DNA from: Zygnema cylindricum
Taxonomy: Eukaryota; Streptophyta; Zygnematophyceae; Zygnematales; Zygnemataceae
NCBI GenBank assembly: GCA_037447655.1
Contig: JBBHKE010001015.1
Location: forward strand, 28,928 to 92,927
Reading direction: 5' to 3'
DNA length: 64,000 bases
Shown here: positions 28,381 to 41,800 of the stretch, piece after piece
How the letters are laid out: each line of letters opens with the position of its first letter
Position numbering within the stretch: the stretch's first letter is position 1
Notes under the pieces: generated by a model
What the model was told of the DNA's origin: nothing
Seen by the model: only the letters and a program-made list of their open reading frames with translations
The model's database searches: none
Made by a program: the position numbers and the translations under genes

Positions 28381-31300
28381 GGTCGTGGAGGGGGCAGTGG
28401 GGCTAGAGAAACTATGGCCCGTTGTCGCCGATTTCTTCGTGGTGATTGAAAGGCCCTCCACGCTGAGCATGAGGATCGGGTATCGAGCACCTCTTTCATA
28501 CCACGTCGGCCACCTAGGCCATCGGATGTCCCGGCCTCTTAATAGTCGAGCAATTCACTTAGGCCGTGTTGGTGAGCTTTCTCGAGCGGTTCGGGCCCTA
28601 TAGCCATTCACCCCTGCCCCCGAATCTTCTTCCACTATTGAGGTCCTTCAAGCTCTCCACCCCCTTGCCCCTTCCTCTTTACCCCCTTCCATCCACGCCT
28701 TTGAGCCCTCTGAGAATTTTACTTTGGATCAGGAGGTTTTCAATAATGCTCTTAGCTCTTCTCCTCACCTTTCAACGGGGGGCCCCTCGGGCACAGTGTA
28801 TGAGTTGTTTCGTGATGTTTTGCCCCCTGAATCGGGTGCCCGAGGGTTCGATGTGTTCTTTCGAGTATGTTCTCTTATTGCTAGTGGGGATGTTCCCCCA
28901 CGGATTTGTGATCTTCTCACGGCGTCCCGCCTTGTGACAGTCGCCAAACCTAATGGTGGGATTCGGCCTATCGCCGTGGGAGAGGTTTTGTATAGATTGG
29001 TGGCTCGTGCAATATGTCTCCAGCTCCAACCAGCTTTCCATGATTATTTTTCTCCTCATCAGTTTGGAGTGGCCACGAGAGGGGGTTGTGAGGCCGTGGT
29101 CCACGGGATTCGGCTTTGTTGGATGTACATCCGGATTTGTTGGTCCTTCAGGTCGACGTTTCCAATGCCTTTAATACGGTGGATCGGAACGTGATTGTTT
29201 TAGAGCTTATGGCGGCTCCATCTCCGATTGTCCAATTATTCCCCTTTGTGAGGGCTTTATATTCTTTGACAAGCAACCTTTCGTTCTCGGTCGATGGTGA
29301 TCTCATTCCTCTCTCCTCTGCTACAGGCACTCGCCAAGGCGACCCTCTTGGCGGACCTTTGTTCGCCCTTGCCCATTTGCCCTTGACCAATTTCGCCTTT
29401 GCCCTCGCCCGGGCCTTCGTGCCTCCGCAGCCGCATTCCCTTCTTGCCTTTTCCCTTCGGTCGCAGATGATACGCACATTATTGGGCCTAGGGAACAAAT
29501 CGTGTTGGCATATGATTTTTTCAAGGAACGTTTAGCCGAACTCAACCTTTGAGGCCAGCCGTCGAAGTGTGTTATTTGGTCTCCTCAGGATATTCCACTT
29601 TCGTTTACTCCCCCTCTTGGTTTTCAAACCCCTTCTCCCTTCGATGGCATTCGGGTGCTTAGTTGCCCCGTTGGTTCGGATACTTTCGTGACCCAATTCC
29701 TTCATGTTGCTTTACAGACAGATCTGGCCCAAGTGGACGATCTTCCTCACCTTTCCGATCCCCAAGTTGCTTTTGCTATGTTAACCAAGTGTTTTCCCCA
29801 CCGCCTTTCTTACCTTACTTGTACTTCCCCTCCCACTCTGACATTTATCTCCTCTCTCTTGGCTTTTGACGATCACCTCATGGACGTCCTCCACACTCTG
29901 TTAGGTCGTGGGGCATTTGATCTCGAGTGTGGGCCGTCGGCCCGCATTCAGGCATCCCTCCCTGTCTCTACTGAAGGGTTGGGTCTATTATCCACTGCTG
30001 GTGTTGCTCACGCTGCTTATTTGGGAAGTTGGTGTCTTATTGCCCCCACTCTTGTTTCCCGTTTCTTAGCTGGGGACACCCCCGTTCTAGCTACTGTTAT
30101 CCCCCGGATTTCAGACGGTGTGTTCGCCTTTCAGCGACCTCTATTGGACGTGTCACGTTCTCTTCCTCCCCATGCCCTAGTGGATGTGCCGATTTTCTCC
30201 ACCCTTGTTACAAAATCTGTTGAGCGTGTCCAGGAATCGATTTCTTATCGGGTTGTCGCCGCCATTAAATCCGCCCTTCTCAAGGCGCTTCCCTCCGATT
30301 CTTCGCGTGTTCGTCTTCTCTCTTGTGGTGGACTTGGTTCTTGGCTTTTGGCTACACTGATTTTGTCCACTCTCTGATTCTCACTGGCTCAGTTTACCAC
30401 CGCCCTCAGGTTTCGCCTTGGCCTCCCCAATCCTCCTTTACTTGGCTCTCTTGTTTGTGCCCGTGGTCGCGTCTTGGGGCCCGATGGCGTCCACTTGCTT
30501 CGTTGCTCCTATGGGGGAGATTTGATCCAGGCGCACGACACTATTCGCGATGCCGTTGCGACTATCGCTTCAGAGTGGGGCTTTTCTGTGCGTCGGGAGG
30601 TTTCCCATATTATTCCCAAGCGTCGGATCGATGTTGTTTTGCTTGATGTTGCCCGTCGCATCTTCGGTGATATTGTTTTGGCGAACGCTACTTCCGCTAC
30701 AGTTGTTGGTTAGGCGGCTCGACATGTTGGGGTGGCGGCTCGTGATGCCGCTAGGGTGAAGGAGCGTGATTATGCCCACCGAGACCCTATGGATGTCTTT
30801 ATTCCAATGGCGGTGGAAATCTTTTGTTGTCTGGGTGTTGCACTAGACGAGTTTCGACGTGCTTTCGAGCACCGAGGACCTGGGAGCCCTCCTCCTTCAG
30901 TCCTTACTTCTTTTTATCGTCAACGTTTATCTGTGGCTTTACAACGAGTGCAAGCTTATATTCTCCTCCGATCGGCTGTTACGGCTATGGATCGTCGCTG
31001 GGTTCCGGAACTCCCTCAACGTGCTCCCCCGGGATGGGGGGACTTACGGGTTTGCTTTTCGTAGTTATTTAATTGGGTTGGGGTTGGGGTTGTAGTTTTG
31101 GTTTTGTCAGTTGCCGTGCTTTTCATTTTGCGTTTGGGTGCCTTTATTTTCCTTGTTGTTTTCTTTTTGTTTTTGTTGTGCTGTTATTTTATTCCCCTCT
31201 GGTAGTTTTTCAGTTTCGGCCATGCCACCCCTTTTGTACCCTTGGACTCAGATGGTTTACCATCGTGCTTCTTAATTTATCCTGCATCGTTTAATTATTC
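28381..31300 (+). pseudogene. Non-LTR-type retrotransposon: reverse transcriptase plus C-terminal endonuclease-like region
   Basis: Frame-shifted but readable polyprotein. In order: GELSRAVRAL (28590) and LQALHPLAP (28650); GPSGTVYELFRDVL (28785); RPIAVGEVLYRLVARAI (28970); HQFGVATRGG (29060); after a shift, the polymerase motif LQVDVSNAFNTVD with catalytic Asp (29145); GTRQGDPLGGPLFAL (29330); after another shift, VADD (29465), the polymerase FADD-box equivalent. A TGA and shifts follow. The long frame 29655-30377 is the post-polymerase region. Next come LRFRLGLP, a Cys-rich stretch (CSYGGDLIQAHDTIRDAV, 30510) and KRRIDVVLL...GDIVLAN, reminiscent of a PD-(D/E)XK-like endonuclease, ending near 31064. 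At least three frameshifts and two stops make it dead. A T/G-rich tail follows to about 31300. Confidence 0.85.
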
Positions 31301-31950
31301 TAATATGGGTCTTTGAAAAAAGTAAATGTCGGTCGCAAACATGCTTACACTAATATAGGCATTTATACAAAATCTGAAAAATCGTACACAAATATTACGT
31401 TCACACAGTCGAAACATAGTTGTTGGACGAATATATGCGAACGTGATATTTGACAACCCGATTTGATCCCCTTTTATACCGCACATTCTCATGCGTCCGC
31501 GGCTACTAAACATAATTAATTTTACTTTTTCACTTAAAAAGATAAGTTTTTGTACGGTCTGACTCTGACTGTACACCACACTATTTAAAAGATGGCGTAC
31601 TTCCGTTTTGTACGGTACTTGGAAAATAACCCTAAATGGCGTACAGAAAAAAATAGTATAAGCTACGCTATTGGAGAATAATAAAACAAAAGCGGGACGG
31701 AATTAGCGTACACACAAATTCCTTACCAAGTTCTTTTTTTTAGTTTTTTTATGCGTACAACTGGGCCTCACACACACGGTGGGTCGCTCATGACTAAACA
31801 CAGTACATCAAGAGAAAAATGGGAGTTTAGATTGTTGTACAACTTATAAACTTATTGTAAAAGTAATAAAAGCAACTTTAGGAGGAAAGCACGACGGGAA
31901 ACTATCTTGAGTACATGGACACAAAAACATAAAGGTGAACTAAAGCTAAT
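31301..31950. other. Spacer between tail-to-tail retroelement copies
   Basis: AT-rich, GTAC-rich DNA with words shared with the TA-flanked MITE family (GTACACCACACTATTTAAAA near 31570). No gene recognised. Confidence 0.45.
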
Positions 31951-33800
31951 GAACTACTAAAAAGTAATGGAGTCTTGAAACTCGTCCACAATCCATAAAC
32001 GCAAGAGCCGATTGAAGGAGGATAGAAGCTTGCACTCGCTGTAAAGCCATAGATCAACGTCGACGATTAAAAAGAAGTAAGGTCAAATGCGGGAGGGCTC
32101 CCAAGGCCCTTCCTCTCAGAAAAAGGAATGCAACTGCGGAGGAGCTCGTTTGAAGCAACTCTATGGCAGCCAACTATCTCAAACACCACCCGAATAAGGT
32201 AACTCATAACATTACGTATGCATACTCACGCTACTTCCTCCTACTAGCGTCCTGAGGTGCCACTTCAACATGTCAAGCCTCGTGGCCAACGAATGCCAGT
32301 GAGGCAAGGTTTGCTAAAACAATGTCACAAAAAATGGAGTGGGCACCGTCGAGCAAACCATTATCAGTCCGCCGCGGAGAAATAACATGTGAAACCCCCC
32401 AACGGCCTAGATAACCCCCCTCACAAGGAGTAACCGCAACGGTGTTGCAAATGGCGTCGTGTGCCTGAATTGACTCTTCCCACAGGAGTAATCGTGCGAA
32501 TGGACACCATGGAGTAAAAGGTCATGGCCTCACAAACAAACAAGAGAACGACTTAAATGTGGATGAGGGCGGCTAAGGGTGAACCTGATCCCAGTGGTGA
32601 ATTGAGCATGCCTAAAACACAGTGGAAGGAAAAGTTGTGGGCAATTACCAAGCTTTGAAACCAACCTCCCCGCAAGAGAGAAAACGGAAACGAGAAGAAT
32701 TAGAGGGAAGTGCTACAAGAAGCTCCGAAGGGTAGCGACAACTTTATAAAATTTGATTCTAAGATTGGCTTCATAATACCAACGAAAAAACCAACGTTTC
32801 AAGGCAAGGGGAAGAATAAAACATATCACCTTTAAAATAGATTGTTGGAAAGAGAAGACACTGTCCTAAACATGAGGGTGATTATAGAAGAAAAAGTGAG
32901 ACACAAGCGTGGTTGCAACAAGGCGCCAACTCTTGAGTAAGAAGCGGTAAACGTCAACTATAGATACTAAACCTACCGCCTCTGTAGAGATGGGAAGGGA
33001 TTCCTGAATATGAGAAGCAAGCCTAGAGTTGCAATGAAAAGCCCCACAACCCAACAAAGTGTGGAAGACGTCCATGAGGCATTTGACGAAGGCAAAAAAA
33101 GATGAGATAAAAATGTTTTTAAGAGGGGAAGTGCGGGTAAGGTAAGAGGTGTGATAGGTCTCGTCAAAAGAGCAAGACACTCCTAAAATTGAAGAAGGTT
33201 GTGGACGTCGTCCACATCTGTCAAATCAATCGAGAGAACAAAATGAATATAGACATTAAATTACTCTAGTCAAACGGGCACCTCATCACATGAATAACCC
33301 CAGATGGGTTAGGGGATTGGAGGCCATTAGGCGGAATTAAGGGAGATTCGACAGTGATCAAAGAACTTGAACAGTTGCACATTCGTTCTTCCAAGCGATC
33401 TTTGATAAAATTATCGGCTGGTACTACATGGTCCATAGAGTCGATGGTAGATGTGTCGACCGTCATCTAAAGGGCGAGGCAAGACATAAAAGAGAAGCAA
33501 AAGCATACGCAGTTCCCTAATTGAATAAAGGTTTTCTAGAAGACTCGCCCTGACAATTTATGAGTGTTGGTCGGTCAAGAAAGAGAAACCAAACCATTCT
33601 CAATTGACATAGAAAGGCCATTGGTCAAAGAATAGAAGACTCACCAAAGGCAAGGTTTGACCAATCGGGGAGGGCCCATCCATCAGCTCTAATAAAACAA
33701 CTTTCCAATCTACAATATTACGCAAAGATGTATATGTTGAAAAAACACCAACAACGATGAGAGAAAGATCATAAACAAAAAGCACTATTCTCACTTCTCG
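31951..33800 (-). pseudogene. Second copy of the same retroelement, inverted and decayed
   Basis: On the minus strand the interval matches 29190-31030 of the plus-strand copy. Near 33660-33690 TTAGAGCTGATGG and CCCGATTGGTC match the region just after the first polymerase Asp. Around 33000-33170 the peptide YHTSYLTRTSPL with FVKCLMDVFHTLLGCGAF matches HRLSYLTCTSPP and DDHLMDVLHTLLGRGAF. At 31975-32060 TATGGCTTTACAGCGAGTGC matches the C-terminal end. It is more diverged than the 28.4-kb copy and lacks an intact frame. The two copies are arranged tail to tail. Confidence 0.8.
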
Positions 33801-35800
33801 ATTTAGCCATTATGTCAAAGTAAACACAATTTTTTTTCGTCTAACCTTATTTTTTTTTTATAAAAGTAACAAGCATTGGAATGTTATCAGACATGGCAAC
33901 TTGTTAATTAAGCAAAGGTTCATCATAACACTGAAAATAACCACAATGGAATAAAATGAAAAAAAAAGAACCACAAGCAAGACATACAATTCAATTAAAA
34001 CTCAGGAATCAATAGAATCAATCGAAGATTTTTGATAACGAGGTACAAAATCCAGGAGATTCAATACGTTCCAAATAACTGATGATTTCCCAAAACGTAC
34101 AGACAGAACCTTTAGGCAATAACCAAAAGATAAATTATTTACACATCAAAAAAAGATTTTCTCAAAAGAATCTACCAAGTACCGTACTTATCCCAAGCTA
34201 TCCTTCTTTTAAGGTCTCTTGACACTTTTTTTTCATCTCTTTTTGACTCGGGAAAACGGTAACTCGACAAATGCACATAGAACTTAAAAAAATGAAAGCA
34301 TAAATTTTAAAGTTCTCCATGTACGAATAGCAATTTCCTAACAAGGTCAAAAATTCGAATAAATAATCCTTCTCACTTTTGAACAAAAATTGCCCTTATT
34401 TACTTTAAAAAGGTAAAAAACAGGGAGAAGGAGAAAGAACTGGCGAAAGAAAAACTCTACAAAATCTCTTCAATAAAAGAAGGCGTTCTTTCCTCTCCAA
34501 ATCTCGTCAAGTCACAAAAAATATAGTGGGATCGAAAAAGAATGAAAACATAAGTAGAGAAGGACATCTACAGAGAAAGAGAGAGAGAATATCGGCACGG
34601 GAACAGCAGTGTGACGATACGATCTCGAAGAAATCTATATCGGTAGGACAGCAACGTTTTCGAAAAGTAACGCAGAAGAAGACACGCAGAATTGCCAATT
34701 CGTTACGGAACTGGCTAGGAGATCTATGCTCTCAGATACGCTAGATTAGTACATAGATCGCGCATCCATGTGAAAGGCTGTTTCCTCCCAGCAGTTCGGA
34801 GCTCACAATCATCTTTCCTGTAGAGATCCCCTGCTAGAATCCCCATTGGCCGTGCGACTTCTCTCCGCCAGCACATGTCACGGATAAGCGCCAACACTGC
34901 AATGCTGGAGCCTTCACCCGATTCTACCGCCCGAGATCAACAATCGTGCTCCCGGATCATCGCCTATTTTTTGTGCCACTTCAAATCTGAAAGATCACGG
35001 TACGTCCAATCGCTACAATTCTAGCGCCTTGCTCAGATTCTACTAAAAAATGAACAATCGTGATTTTGATTTACTATTTCTGTACTTTGTGGCAGGCTGA
35101 TTTTGGAGATTGAGGTACGAACCAATCGAGATCCCCTAAAAAATTGACAAAGTGACCGGAAAATAGCTAAGAGGACAGTTTCTATTCTTACGATGTCGGT
35201 TTCAGCCGTCCTATAAATTATGTTACAATCCGACGGTGTACCTGACTTCACTCTTTTGTCCTATGAACCCACTCATCACAACCGAAAGAGTTCAACATTG
35301 AAGCCTTCTTATTGGTCCGATGGATAATACTGGAATTTTCCGAAACCCTCCACGATCCGTGCACGGTTCGAACGGCGACGCCTAGTTCCACAATATTTGG
35401 GATCCCACTTTTGGATAATTTGCCAGCTTGGAAAGGACACGCGAGATTCGCTCACCTGCCCAGCGCGGAAAAATGTGTCAAAAAAAGCCTTTCGGGCAGA
35501 TTTAAAAACCTTTCCCGCGCCTGTCCCCTACGCGACAGGAAAAGTTACATTTCCAACTTACAGAAAATACCAGTTTTTGGACGGCTCAGATACAGTCCGT
35601 ACAATATGGTTGAGGATATTTTTCCGGTCCTCTTTGAATTTTGCTAAAAAAAGGCTTTTCCTAATAAACCCTGCAAAACCCGAAGCTTCAAAAGGAATCT
35701 AAAATTTTTTCGCACCCTTTACCACTCCCTTGTCTTCTGAGAGGTCCTCCTCTCTCTCCTCTCTCTCTCTCTCCCTCCCTCCCCCCTCCCTCCCCCCCAC
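33801..35800. other. Intergenic; possible terminal exon of the PES gene not identified
   Basis: No gene recognised. The PES C terminus is expected beyond 35801, but no exon with a convincing family match was found here. The segment 35440-35590 shares words with 24500-24660, and a TACGG-type stretch is present at 34990-35010 and 35600. Confidence 0.4.
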
Positions 35801-38800
35801 CTGCTCCGCATCCCTGATATCGCACTTATACTCCGTGGTGTCCACCGGCTCTCCGAACCGAAAATATATCCTCTCGATGCTCGGGATCGGTACCAGACTG
35901 CACACAAAACGACAAAAACACACATCACCATCCGACAAAAAACCGCTGACGTCATCAGCTACGTCCACTCCCAATCCCACCAATCCTCCGCCGCCTCTGC
36001 CCTCCACCTCCGACCTCACCCTCTGACATCACCCTTTGCCCTCACCCTCTGACGTCACCCTCTGCCCTCACCCTCCAACGTCACCCTCTGACAGGTCAGA
36101 AGCTGCCGCACCGCCACAAGGAAAAAAAAAGAAGAAAAAAAAAAGTTTTCGGAAAAAGCGGCGGCCTGCTGCCCTTGGCACCTGGGCAGGGTCGTGCCGG
36201 GCAGCGCCGTGATTGGCTGCAGGCTGTCCTCGGGCCGCAGCTCCAGCGCCTCGTAGGCCCAGCGCAGCGCCGGGCCGCCCCACCCGTCAAGGAGCTCATC
36301 CGCGTCCACCAGCACGCGGTACCTGGGGCGGGGAGGGAGGGGAGAGGGGGGGGAGGGAGGGGTGAGGTGGAGGCGGTTTCTGCACTTTGACGAAGTTTAG
36401 GGTTGAGAGGCGAGAATGCAGATCGGCAATGCGAGGAATGGTAAGCTTTTTAGGGTTCAGGGAGGCGGGTGGAAATTTCGGCTACAATGGACTAAAGGGG
36501 TAGAGTTGAAGGGGGGGTTGAGGGGGAAGAGGAGAGGGGAAAGAGGTAAGGGAGAAGAGGAGAGGGAGAAGAGGAGAGAGAGAAGATGAGATGAAGGATA
36601 GGATCAGGGTGCTCACGCGTCATCTCCCCCCAGTGCCCCAAACGGCACAATGGTGGCTCCCAGGCGGCTCGCCATGCGCACAAAGTCCGCCTTCTCCTTC
36701 CACTGCAGCTGGTACTCCTCGCCCTGGAAATACAACCACCAGGTCAGCACTGCTTTCGAGCTCTCTCGCTCTCTCCCTCCCCCTCTCCCTCTCCCCTCCC
36801 TCTCCCTCTTCCCTACCTCTCCCTCTCCCTCCTCGTCTCCCTCTCCCTCTCCCTCTCTCTCCCTCTCCCTCTCCTTCATTACCGACGCCAATTAAAACTG
36901 CAGGCTTCCACGTCTTTCTCTCTTGTCTACCTCTCACAGCCGGAATAGAGATTGCCACAAAGGGAAAAGAATTCTGAAACAAAAATACAAAAAGAAATTG
37001 CATTTCAAGAATAAATGTTTCATTTTTTTCAAGAATTTCATTCATTTTTTTTCTCTACAAACGAACATATCAAAATGACTAAATAAATGGCTTAGGGGGA
37101 AGGGGAGGGACGCAGAACAACCTTCCGTTTACAAACTTCGCGAGCTCCTCCCGGAAAAAGAAGGACATCCTCTCCTTCCTGACCCACAAAAGACAAAAAA
37201 TATACCCAATGTAGGGTGAGTAAGAATGGATATTACTTTCAAAATAGAATGGTGGATAGTAATAAACAGCTTACCTCTGTATAGAGAGAGAGGGAGAGAA
37301 AGGGGGAAAAGGAGAGGTCGAGGCGGAAGAGTTAATGATGTCATAGTGATCGGGTAGAGAGAGAAGAGATAGGACAGAAAGAAGGGGGCGAGGCAACAGG
37401 AGGCGAGGGAACGGAAAAAGGGAAAGAGGGGAAAGGGCGAGGAAGGGAGGGAGAGAGAGAGGGACGGGGGGGAGAGAAAGAGGGAGAAAGAGTTCACACC
37501 TTCAACAGTTTATAAGCAGCCTTTGGAGATGCCTTCACATTCCCATATCTGTAGGAAAGCAAGTGCCCCTTTCGCCATGATTAGTGTGGAGTTCACCATA
37601 CAGCAAAATGAGCAAAAAAGAAAACATCCCCAAAACAGGCACAAGTTTATCCATTTCAAGAATTGGTCAAAATATCAACAAAATAAAAAAAAACTCACCG
37701 TTACTTGTAAGAAAAGGTTAAAGGAAAAGGAATATGAAAAAGAAAAAAAAGGAAAAAGGGAAAAGGGAAAAAGAAACAAAAAAAAGCCAAAAAGAGGATA
37801 TAAGACAACTGATAAAAACGGAACGGAATGTAACAAGAGCAACCATCAAATGTTAAAAAAAGGGACAATATACAACAGTAAATGCAATCCAAAGGAAACT
37901 GAACAACAAACTGCAAAGCATCTCTAACACAGAAAGGAACGGAACGAATAGAACTACTGAAAAACATAAAATGCAACAAAAAGGAACGGAACGGGACAAA
38001 AGTGCAACATCAGCGAAACAGAATGAGAAGGAAGGGAGCTACTGAAAACAAACAAAATGGAACAGAAAGGAACAAAACTGCAGACATCGCTGAAACACAA
38101 AGGAACAGAAAAGAACTACTGAACAGTAACAGAAAAGAAAAAATAACCGAAACAGTGTAAATAATTAACTGCAACACCGAAGCACTAGTCTCCTCTACCA
38201 AAAATGAACAAAACATGCCCCTAAACAGCAATAGAAGGGAGTAAAAAACTGTACAAAAAACATAACAGAAAAGAGCGTAATTTGACATAGAACCACCGTA
38301 CCGTTCCATGAGATTTCCGACCCCTGTGAGCCAGTGTCCCGGATGAGCAAGTCCACGGCATCGAAATCCACGCAAATAAAGCTAAACCCAGAGAAAAGAA
38401 AACGGCAAAAAAGAAAAGAAAAAGGAAAAAAAAAAAGGAAAAAGGAAAAACAAACAAAAATTTAAATTCTCATGGCATAAATAAGTGTGAATCACAGCTT
38501 TTAAATTACTGGTTATCTGAAATGTGCAGAAAAAAGAGCTGATCTCAGAAAAAAAAACAAAAAAATAAATGAAAGTGAAGGAATAACGGCAGAGACAAGT
38601 TCTGGTACAAAATTAGCGCAGAACATGGGTAATACTGGTAAAATTATAAAAACTGGTGATATCATAAGGAAAGTTGATCTCAAAGACAGATCAACTTCTT
38701 TTCCCCGTAGGAAAGGAGAAAAAACAAAAGAAAAATATATTAGACATGGATTTAATTTCATAAAGTCAGCAAACTCAAAAGTAATATTATTAACAAATAT

Positions 38801-41800
38801 GCCCCCACTTTCCCAAACTTGGCTCAATCTTAGTCCAATTCACAGATAGAATGTGTAAAGAAACAAACGTTAAGTGGACAACTCATTTTTTGATAAACAT
38901 AGGAACAAACAAGTTTTTTCCTTCCTTCCTCCCTCCCTCCTATCGTCCTTCTTGTGTGAGTGGAGTCATAATCGTTAATGCAAGAAACGATAACAACTTT
39001 TTGGATCAAATTTGTGACATTGTTTTGGCATTTTGTCGCATCACATATATACTGTTTTTAGCAACAACAATCCAATACAAAATCCAACAATCCAATAGTG
39101 TTTTTTGGAAATCCATAGTTGGTGTAAAACCTGTATGCATTAATTTTTAGATCTGTGTGATCCACAATTTTAATTTTAAGAGTTTCTTTTAAACAAGATC
39201 ATGTCGACATGATACACATATCAACAATCGAATTTGTCTTTTAGTCTGTTTAAATAAAGTTAATTTTATTCATTATCAAATAATGAAAATATATGTTCAT
39301 TTCAACTTCAGCACGTAACCTGCAAAAAAATCGTTCGTAAACAGAGGAAAGGTTTTTTTTTTTTTAAACAATGGTGTCAAATTCAAACGTTTGTTACATT
39401 GTTAAGATGCATCCATAAGGAGGACTGAGTGAGGAGTTTTTTCAACTTCTTATCAATAATTTTGACTCTTGAGAACGTCTTTTTCTTGTATATGCCAAAA
39501 TAGTTAATGTAAACGGGCCAATCAATGGGTTCGATGATGATAATTTATGTTTTGTCTCCTTGTTTGTTTTCCAGCCAGCCTCTTGTTTAATTCCTGTTAT
39601 CATTTGCTTTTTCAGCTGCTTATTTCAGAAGACTGTTTTCTCTAACCAACCGTAATACGTTTGTTTTGTTTCGTAATATGTTCGTTTTGTTCCATAACAT
39701 GTTTATTTTGTTCCGTAACATGTTGTTCCGTAATATGTTTGTTTTCTTCCATAACATGTTTGTTTTATTCCGTAACATGTTGTTTGTTTGTTCCGTAATA
39801 TGTTTGTTTTGTTCCGTAATATGTTTTTTGTCGCATATATACTCTATGCAGTCTATTAAGTCCAATAGTTTGCTATGTTCTGTAGTCTGTTTTTCTTCCA
39901 TGAGACTTTTGTCCTATTAACATTGCCTTTAGTTCCCACTAGGTGTTTTGCCTGATAACATGTTTCTTCATGCAATCTGCATAAAAACCAGAAAAAATTG
40001 GGCAATTGAAAGGATTTCGAATCAGAAAGTGGTGAAATCTGTGCTATTTGTCCTTTTCTCTCTTCTGTCCTGTCTGTGGTTTGTTTTGCCCCACAGACTG
40101 ACCTGTCCTGTCATTCATTTAATCCGAATACTCATTTTGTCATGGAGTGCGTTTTGTCATGCAGTGTATTTTGACATGTAGTGTCTTTTGTCTTGTGTGG
40201 AATATCTGTCTTGTAGTGTATTTTGTCATACAATATCTTTTCTCATGTAGTGTATTTTGTCACGTAAAGTATTTTGTAATGTAAAGAATGTTGTCACACA
40301 ATGTCTTTTGTAATGTAGTATATTTTGTCACACAATGTCTTTTGTGATGTAGTATATTTTGTCATATAGTGTCTTTTGTCATGCAGTATCTTTCGCCATG
40401 TAGTGAGGGCCCACCTCATGAACCAGCAGTGGTGAGTCGTAGAGGCCGAACAGTGTGTGGTTGCCGACAAAAAGAACGCCTCTCTCAGGCTGGGAGGGAG
40501 GGGGAGAGAAAACCATATATCAGGAAGGAAGATCTCCATGAGTGAATACAATTTCCCAGGTTCCCTTTTCTCTCCTCTCCTTTTTTCACTTGGCAAGAAA
40601 AGAACGAGAGAGAAAATGCGCCTCACCTTCTTCCTCCGACTCGGAAGATTCTCCTCGCCGCTGATGAGTGGCGATGTCAGGATCTGAAAAAAACCCAAGG
40701 AAAGGAAATCTCCATGCTGATGCATTAAAATAAATTAAAAAAAAGACAGCAAGAAAAACAAGTGAATTGCATAGAGGCCAATTTCTCGATACAAGATACA
40801 AGATATAAACTATGTCCTCGATACGCGATACAGTGCCGCTTTTGTATCCTATGCGATATTCACTACGCTGGAGCTTAAATGAAAAATAGTCTACAGGCAA
40901 AAGTCTATTAGCAGTCACCCGATTAGATGTGGACGGCGACAATCACTTAAAGCAGGGCTATTTTATGATTTCAATTGATTTTCCTACGTTTCCAGTCGAT
41001 AAACACTATTTAGTTAAGTGGCCCATAATGCGCCACATGGCGGAACATAGTTCAAAATCGTTAATCTCTATAAAGTGCCAATGCTAATAATTCAGTAGCT
41101 CTAATAGCAATAAGAGGTGTTCTGTCCCAGTACTATATCCATGCACTTAGTATCATTGTATCGCACATATCGAAGTTGAATCGAGTATGATAAAGCATCG
41201 CGATAAAGATACGAGGATTCACAAGACCAAAAATAATATATATATATATATATATATATTATTTTAATTTGTATCTCCTAGCGGTACATCGTATGTAATA
41301 CTATACAATGAACCGCGCCAACAAAAACCCTCCATCTCTCCTTCTCACTCTCTTTTCCTCTGTCCCTCACCCTCCAGGGCTCCAGTAATTTTCCCAGCTC
41401 CTCCAAGCGTTCGTCCAAAATGGGGTCCTTCCTCTCTCGGCTCAAAACCTCCAGGACCGAGGGCTCCCTCTCCTCTGCAGGGAGAGAGGAGGAGGGAGGG
41501 GTAGTGAAACCATTCTCCTCCATTATGGTGATGATGTTGATGGCGTCCTCCAGAAACACAGTGTGACCGCTGCATAAAGAGAAAGGGAGAGAGAGAGGGA
41601 GGGAGAGAGAGAGAGAGGGAGGGAGAGAGAGAGAGAGAGGGAGAGAGAGAGAGGGGGGGAGAGGGAGAGAGAGAGAGAGANNNNNNNNNNNNNNNNNNNN
41701 NNNNNNNNNNNNNNNNNNNNNNNNNNNNNNNNNNNNNNNNNNNNNNNNNNNNNNNNNNNNNNNNNNNNNNNNNNNNNNNNNNNNNNNNNNNNNNNNNNNN

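Noticed and set aside
34990-35700. Terminal exon of the PES gene
   Set aside because: No segment with an acceptor and a family-like C-terminal sequence could be found with confidence.
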